A stretch of DNA of 8,753 bases from Cyanobacteriota bacterium (GTDB taxonomy: Bacteria; Cyanobacteriota; Cyanobacteriia; Leptolyngbyales; Leptolyngbyaceae), in contig JAIXVO010000777.1 of NCBI GenBank assembly GCA_027482985.1, forward strand, positions 1-8,753, in the 5' to 3' direction. Under the pieces are notes generated by a model. The model made no database searches and was not told the origin of the DNA. It was given only the letters and a program-made list of their open reading frames with translations. Below are positions 5,493 to 8,753 of this stretch, in pieces. Position 1 is the stretch's first letter. Every line of letters starts with the position of its first letter. A program made the translations under genes and the position numbers.

Positions 5493-7250
5493 ATGAGACA
5501 GCAATGGATGCGATCGCTCAGTTTGGGCATCTGCCTCGCTGGGTTAAGTCCGGTGGAAGTGTTAGCCGCGCCCGGACAATCGGAGTTCGCGCCTGGGGAG
5601 GGCGATCGCTCGACGTTGGCGATCGAGTTGGCAACCGATGTCGCAACTTTGGAACAGGTCACATCGGTATCCCAACTCATGGATGTGAAGCCGACGGATT
5701 GGGCTTTTCAGGCATTGCAATCACTGGTGGAGCGCTACGGCTGTATCGTGGGCTATCCCGACAAGACCTATCGCGGCAATCGATCGCTCTCCCGGTATGA
5801 ATTTGCCGCCGGGTTAAATGCCTGTCTCGACAAAATTCAGGAACTCATTGCTGCCGCGACTGCTGATTTCGTGAAAAAAGAAGATTTGGAAGTAGTCAAG
5901 CGCTTGCAAGAGGAGTTCACGGCGGAACTGGCCGCGCTCCGAGGGCGAGTTGATGCGGTGGAAGTGAGAACGGCCACCCTGGAAAAACAGCAATTTTCCA
6001 CCATCGCCAAATTGAGCGGCGAACTCCTGACCTACCTGGCGGATGCCTTTGGGGAGGATGCCAGCGAGGTCAACAACACCACGATGAGCTACCGAGTGCG
6101 GCTCAATTTCGACACCAGTTTTACGGGCAGCGATCGCCTGCGAGTCCGGTTACAAGCAGCAAACTTTAATCTGCTGAGTGCCGGGAATCCCAATATTACC
6201 AACCTGGCCGACGGCGGCTTTGGTGCGCCCCAACGCTTTGCCACCACCTATCCCACTGCCTTCTCCGACGAAGCCCGACTGCTGCCCTCCTTCGCCTCGC
6301 AAGGCCGTAATAACAGTTCCGTCCAGTTGCATTTCCTGGGCTATGACTTCCCGGTGGGCGATCGCCTGAATGTCCACCTCCATGCGGGTGAGACTGACCC
6401 CACCTTCCTCGGTGCCGATCCCATCGCCCCCTTTAGCGACTTTGCGACTGGCTCCATTTCCAACTTTGCCAATTCCAACCCCGTCACCTATCCCATGGGC
6501 AACCAGGCAGGGCTGGGGTTTGATTATCGGCTGACCGACTGGCTCACCCTGGCAGCGGGTTATGGGGGTCAAAGTGCAGGCGGGATTGGCGACCCGAATC
6601 GTCCCGATGCCAGCTCTGGCATTTTTAACGGCGGCTATACGGCCTTCAGCCAGTTGACGCTGTACCTGGGTCAATTGTCGGCTGGGTTCTTATACATGAA
6701 CACCTACACGCCCCAATTTGGGATTGACACGCTGGCGGGAAGTAACGCTGCCAAAATTAGTACCGGGGGCACTTTTGGCATCGCCGAAGACGATCGCGTC
6801 TCCGCCAATCATTACGGCTTCGTGACCAATTTCAAAGTGAGCGATCGCTTTCAAATTGGCGGCTGGGTCGGCTATGCCAGAGCACGTGTGTTAGGGGTTA
6901 GTACCTCCGGTGGCTCCACCGGCCGCAGTGGCGATGCCAGTGTCTTGAATTATGCCGTCACCCTGGCCTTTCCCGATCTGGGGAAAACCGGAAATATGGG
7001 CGGCATCATCGTGGGGATGCAACCCAAAGTGACCGATACCAGCAATCGCCGGGTGGCGGAGGCGATCGGCTTACCGGATAGTCGCCGGGAAGACCGAGAC
7101 ACCGGACTGCACCTGGAAGCCTTCTATCGGATTCGGCTGAATGACAATATCTCGATCACGCCAGGAGTCTTCTGGCTGACCGCGCCCAATCACGATAACC
7201 GCAACCCCGATGCGATCGTCGGTGTCGTCCGCACCAGCTTTACGTTCTAA
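5493..7250 (+). CDS. SLH-domain OprB-type outer membrane porin (Som-like / iron uptake porin family)
   Basis: The 585-residue protein has the standard architecture of cyanobacterial outer-membrane porins. A signal peptide (about 1-26, ending EVLAAP) is followed by an SLH domain at roughly 58-112, with LMDVKPTDWAFQALQSLVER, a GCIVGYPD turn and LSRYEFAAGLNACLDKI. This domain tethers the barrel to peptidoglycan-linked polymers. A coiled coil at about 128-168 follows (KKEDLEVVKRLQEEF, then ...VEVRTATLEKQ). The rest, about 170-585, is a carbohydrate-selective OprB-like beta-barrel that ends in the expected aromatic residue (VVRTSFTF). Length is typical. Related cyanobacterial porins are annotated as SomA/SomB or as iron uptake porins; actual solute preference cannot be read from the sequence. 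The gene is divergent from the amino-acid transporter operon and convergent with the ferric-binding-protein gene. A good Shine-Dalgarno sequence supports the start. Confidence 0.93.
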   Translation: MRQQWMRSLSLGICLAGLSPVEVLAAPGQSEFAPGEGDRSTLAIELATDVATLEQVTSVSQLMDVKPTDWAFQALQSLVERYGCIVGYPDKTYRGNRSLSRYEFAAGLNACLDKIQELIAAATADFVKKEDLEVVKRLQEEFTAELAALRGRVDAVEVRTATLEKQQFSTIAKLSGELLTYLADAFGEDASEVNNTTMSYRVRLNFDTSFTGSDRLRVRLQAANFNLLSAGNPNITNLADGGFGAPQRFATTYPTAFSDEARLLPSFASQGRNNSSVQLHFLGYDFPVGDRLNVHLHAGETDPTFLGADPIAPFSDFATGSISNFANSNPVTYPMGNQAGLGFDYRLTDWLTLAAGYGGQSAGGIGDPNRPDASSGIFNGGYTAFSQLTLYLGQLSAGFLYMNTYTPQFGIDTLAGSNAAKISTGGTFGIAEDDRVSANHYGFVTNFKVSDRFQIGGWVGYARARVLGVSTSGGSTGRSGDASVLNYAVTLAFPDLGKTGNMGGIIVGMQPKVTDTSNRRVAEAIGLPDSRREDRDTGLHLEAFYRIRLNDNISITPGVFWLTAPNHDNRNPDAIVGVVRTSFTF

Positions 7251-7259
7251 TCACCTGCC

Positions 7260-7317
7260 GCCACAGCTTGTGGCTTGTGGGGTGGGCATCTTGCCCGCCC
7301 AGATGATCACCCCACAA
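7260..7317. repeat. Competing hairpins after the porin gene
   Basis: A small stem GCCACA/TGTGGC (7260-7265, 7269-7274) is followed by GGGTGGGCA-TCT-TGCCCGCCC (7280-7300), nine pairs with one G-T wobble. The second resembles a dispersed cyanobacterial repeat from memory. An alternative ten-base perfect pairing, TTGTGGGGTG (7275-7284) with CACCCCACAA (7308-7317), uses part of the same arm, so these two pairings either compete or are partly nested. The location just beyond the porin stop codon suggests a role in transcription ending or transcript stability. Confidence 0.7.
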
Positions 7318-7339
7318 CTGATCGGCGGCGAACTGAGGT

Positions 7340-7370
7340 GCGATCGCGGGCTGCAACGACCCGCGATCGC
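7340..7370. terminator. Bidirectional hairpin between convergent genes
   Basis: The 11-bp perfect arms GCGATCGCGGG (7340-7350) and CCCGCGATCGC (7360-7370) flank a nine-base loop. Each arm contains a full HIP1 octamer. The structure starts seven bases beyond the stop codon of the ferric-binding-protein gene and about 90 bases beyond that of the porin, so it could end both transcripts. There is no T-run on either side, so it is not a classical intrinsic terminator. The function is inferred from position and stem strength. Confidence 0.6.
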
Positions 7371-7377
7371 CCAGTGG

Positions 7378-8430
7378 CTATTTCCAGCCCGCCCGATCCA
7401 TCACCTTCAACGCTTCGGCATTGTTGCGACCAAACACTGTCGCATTCAACTTGTCTTCTTTAAATTTGCCGAAACTCGCCAGCACTGGATCGATCGCCAC
7501 CCCAGCGCGGACGGGATACTCATTGTTGCCACGCGCCAACATCGCCTGCACTTCCGGCGTTGTTAGATATTCCAGGAATTGCACTGCGGCCTCGCGATTT
7601 TTGGCATTCTTGACCACCCCACCGCCGCTGATATTAATGTGGGTACCCCGATCTTTTTGATTCGGGAAAAACACGCCAATCTTCGCCGCCACCGCCTTAT
7701 CTTCCGGCTTGTTGGACTTGATCAAGCGCGGCACATAGTAGGTATTGACAAAGGTGAGATCCGCAATTCCGGCAGCGACATCGCGAATTTGCGCCGTATC
7801 ATTCCCCTGGGGCGGACGGGCAAAATTCGCCACCAGTCCCTTCGCCCAGGTTTCCGTTTTCGCGCCACCATGGGCTGCCAGCAACGACCCCGTCAGCGAT
7901 TGGTTATATACATGGTTGGAGGTGCGGCTAATGATGCGACCTTTCCACTTGGGATTCGCCAGATCTTCATAGGTGGATAACTGCGCTGGCTTCACCCGAT
8001 CTTTGTTGTAGACAATCACCCGCGCCCGTTTGGAAAACCCAAACCAATGGCCTTTGGGATCTCGCAAATTGGCCGGAATTGCCGCTTGCAAGGTGCGGGA
8101 GGAGACGGGTTGCAACAAGCCCGCTTCCTGCGCCCGCCAAAGATTGCCCGCATCCACGGTCATCAAGACATCCGCCGGGGTGTTTGCGCCTTCACTCTTG
8201 ATCCGCTCAATCAACTTATCGGCTGGAGCTTCAATTAAGTTGACGCGAATGCCCGTCTTCTGGGTGAATCCGGCATAGATTGCGGTGTCGGAATCGTAGT
8301 GGCGGGCGGAATATAGGTTGATGGTGCGATTGGCCTGCGCCTGCACCGCCAGATAATTGCCCAAACCCCCGACAGTCGCGATCGCGGCTACGGTTCCCAC
8401 CGCCAAAAAGACACGCCTCTGTATCGTCAT
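7378..8430 (-). CDS. futA: Fe(III) ABC transporter substrate-binding protein, FutA/IdiA family
   Basis: This periplasmic ferric-iron receptor has 350 residues from the chosen start. The N-terminus MTIQRRVFLAVGTVAAIA is a Tat-type signal (QRRVFL) with probable cleavage after AVQAQA (residue 33). Export by Tat is known for Synechocystis FutA2. The iron-binding set of the family is complete by motif: H44 and Y45 (ARHYD), Y175 (NHVYNQ), and Y231-Y232 (NTYYVPRL). The fold is that of family-1-like binding proteins, with landmarks PADVLMTVDAG, WFGFSKRARVIVYNK and LANPKWKGRI. I chose the ATG at 8428-8430 over one 20 codons upstream (8490) because it has AAAGG eight bases ahead and starts directly at the Tat signal. 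No permease or ATPase for iron is adjacent; in Synechocystis the fut genes are also dispersed. Whether it is FutA1- or FutA2-like cannot be decided here. Confidence 0.93.
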   Translation of the reverse strand: MTIQRRVFLAVGTVAAIATVGGLGNYLAVQAQANRTINLYSARHYDSDTAIYAGFTQKTGIRVNLIEAPADKLIERIKSEGANTPADVLMTVDAGNLWRAQEAGLLQPVSSRTLQAAIPANLRDPKGHWFGFSKRARVIVYNKDRVKPAQLSTYEDLANPKWKGRIISRTSNHVYNQSLTGSLLAAHGGAKTETWAKGLVANFARPPQGNDTAQIRDVAAGIADLTFVNTYYVPRLIKSNKPEDKAVAAKIGVFFPNQKDRGTHINISGGGVVKNAKNREAAVQFLEYLTTPEVQAMLARGNNEYPVRAGVAIDPVLASFGKFKEDKLNATVFGRNNAEALKVMDRAGWK

Positions 8431-8517
8431 TTTAGTCGCCTTTCTCTCTTCACTATTGAGAACTACTTTCAGAAGAGAAGCATAGGACATTCAGGGAATC
8501 GAGGCAAGTCTAATGCT

Positions 8518-8536
8518 AAAGATTCTCAATATTATC
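8518..8536 (-). promoter_or_regulatory. Possible Fur box upstream of futA
   Basis: Read on the minus strand, GATAATATTGAGAATCTTT matches the classical 19-bp Fur consensus (GATAATGATAATCATTATC) at 11 positions, including the full first hexamer GATAAT. It lies about 90-105 bp ahead of the futA ATG. A copy of TATTGAGAA in the opposite orientation occurs at 8454-8462, just ahead of the ribosome binding site, forming a widely spaced inverted pair with 8523-8531. Iron-responsive control by Fur is expected for this gene family. The match is weak and should be treated as a candidate only. Confidence 0.3.
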
Positions 8537-8580
8537 GAGCTAGACTAGCAGGGCTAGTGGTCTGTTAATTGCAAGACTGT

Positions 8581-8635
8581 GGGTTTCGACTCCGCTCAAC
8601 ACTCGTCCGCCGGGGGTTGAGCGGAGTCGAAACCC
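8581..8635. repeat. 20-bp perfect palindrome (GGGTTTCGACTCCGCTCAAC family)
   Basis: The arms 8581-8600 and 8616-8635 are perfectly complementary over 20 bases and flank a 15-base G/C-rich loop. Sequences of the form GGTTGAGC..AG.CGAAACCC are, from memory, dispersed in many cyanobacterial genomes, and a shorter, degenerate relative is at 2359-2384 in this window. The perfect match of both arms implies recent insertion or strong constraint. It might act as a terminator for a gene entering from the right, but none is recognised. Confidence 0.9.
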
Positions 8636-8753
8636 AGCAATCACGAATAACTTCAGGATTGACAGACGCGAGCCTCCCGGTCGGGGCCTTGTCACCTTCT
8701 GAGCCATGAAGTGCTCCACCTTGGCCAATCGCTTGAAGCTGGCGCGATCGTGA

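Larger units (their letters stand above)
8431..8753. other. Non-coding region upstream of futA
   Basis: About 320 bp with no convincing gene. It contains the futA leader and ribosome binding site, an AT-rich patch that might bind Fur (8518-8536), and a 20-bp perfect palindrome (8581-8635). The short open frame on the minus strand across 8540-8728 runs through the palindrome and is not credible. The last 110 bases are open in more than one frame to the window end, so a truncated neighbour cannot be excluded, but I recognise nothing. Confidence 0.6.

Noticed and set aside
6150..6674. 174-codon open frame on the minus strand inside the porin gene
   Set aside because: It is Gly/Val-rich with no recognisable domain and fully overlaps a confident porin gene.
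7378..8490. Longer 370-residue form of the ferric-binding protein starting at 8490
   Set aside because: The upstream ATG has no Shine-Dalgarno sequence and would put 20 residues ahead of a Tat signal; the ATG at 8430 has AAAGG at good spacing and begins right at the signal.
8540..8728. 62-codon minus-strand open frame at the right edge
   Set aside because: A third of it is the 20-bp palindrome translated through; no family is recognised and no ribosome binding site is clear.
8640..8753. Possible transposase or other gene remnant at the window end
   Set aside because: Short open stretches exist in several frames, for example a plus-strand peptide MKCSTLANRLKLARS that ends at the last base, but none can be tied to a family with any confidence.

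Overview
The window looks like chromosomal DNA from a cyanobacterium, probably a filamentous or Leptolyngbya-like lineage, although the genus cannot be fixed from sequence alone. Three things support this. The octamer GCGATCGC (HIP1) occurs at least 15 times in 8.75 kb. There is an SLH-domain OprB-type porin. There is also a substrate-binding/permease fusion transporter of the cyanobacterial BgtB type, and several palindromic intergenic repeats look like those common in cyanobacteria.

Layout from left to right: (1) 1-195, a short tandem repeat array that runs up to the stop codon of the next gene. (2) 195-1481 (-), a three-repeat protein ending in an M15A zinc D-Ala-D-Ala carboxypeptidase-type domain. 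(3) 1482-2310, an AT-rich, HIP1-free stretch holding a doubtful 74-codon ORF (+) and a SUKH/SMI1-KNR4 family gene (-) interrupted by an 18-base homopolymer that stays in frame. (4) 2311-2963, about 650 bp of non-coding DNA with at least three different inverted repeats. (5) 2964-5202 (-), a two-gene operon for a polar/basic amino acid ABC transporter: a fused substrate-binding plus permease protein (BgtB-like) and an overlapping ATPase (BgtA/GlnQ-like). (6) 5203-5492, a divergent intergenic region carrying a textbook NtcA-activated promoter layout pointing at the transporter operon. (7) 5493-7250 (+), an SLH-OprB outer-membrane porin. (8) 7251-7377, a convergent intergenic region packed with hairpins. 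(9) 7378-8430 (-), a Tat-exported Fe(III)-binding protein of the FutA/IdiA family with all five expected iron ligands. (10) 8431-8753, non-coding DNA with a 20-bp perfect inverted repeat.

Taken together this is mainly a nutrient-uptake neighbourhood: amino-acid uptake probably under nitrogen control (NtcA), an outer-membrane porin of a family often annotated as iron-uptake porins, and a periplasmic ferric-iron receptor. No permease or ATPase for the iron receptor is present here. I see no rRNA, tRNA, CRISPR array or intact transposase. I found no clearly new multi-gene system. The best leads are the NtcA promoter, the homopolymer in the SUKH gene, the signal-less triple-repeat M15 protein, and the collection of palindromic repeats.
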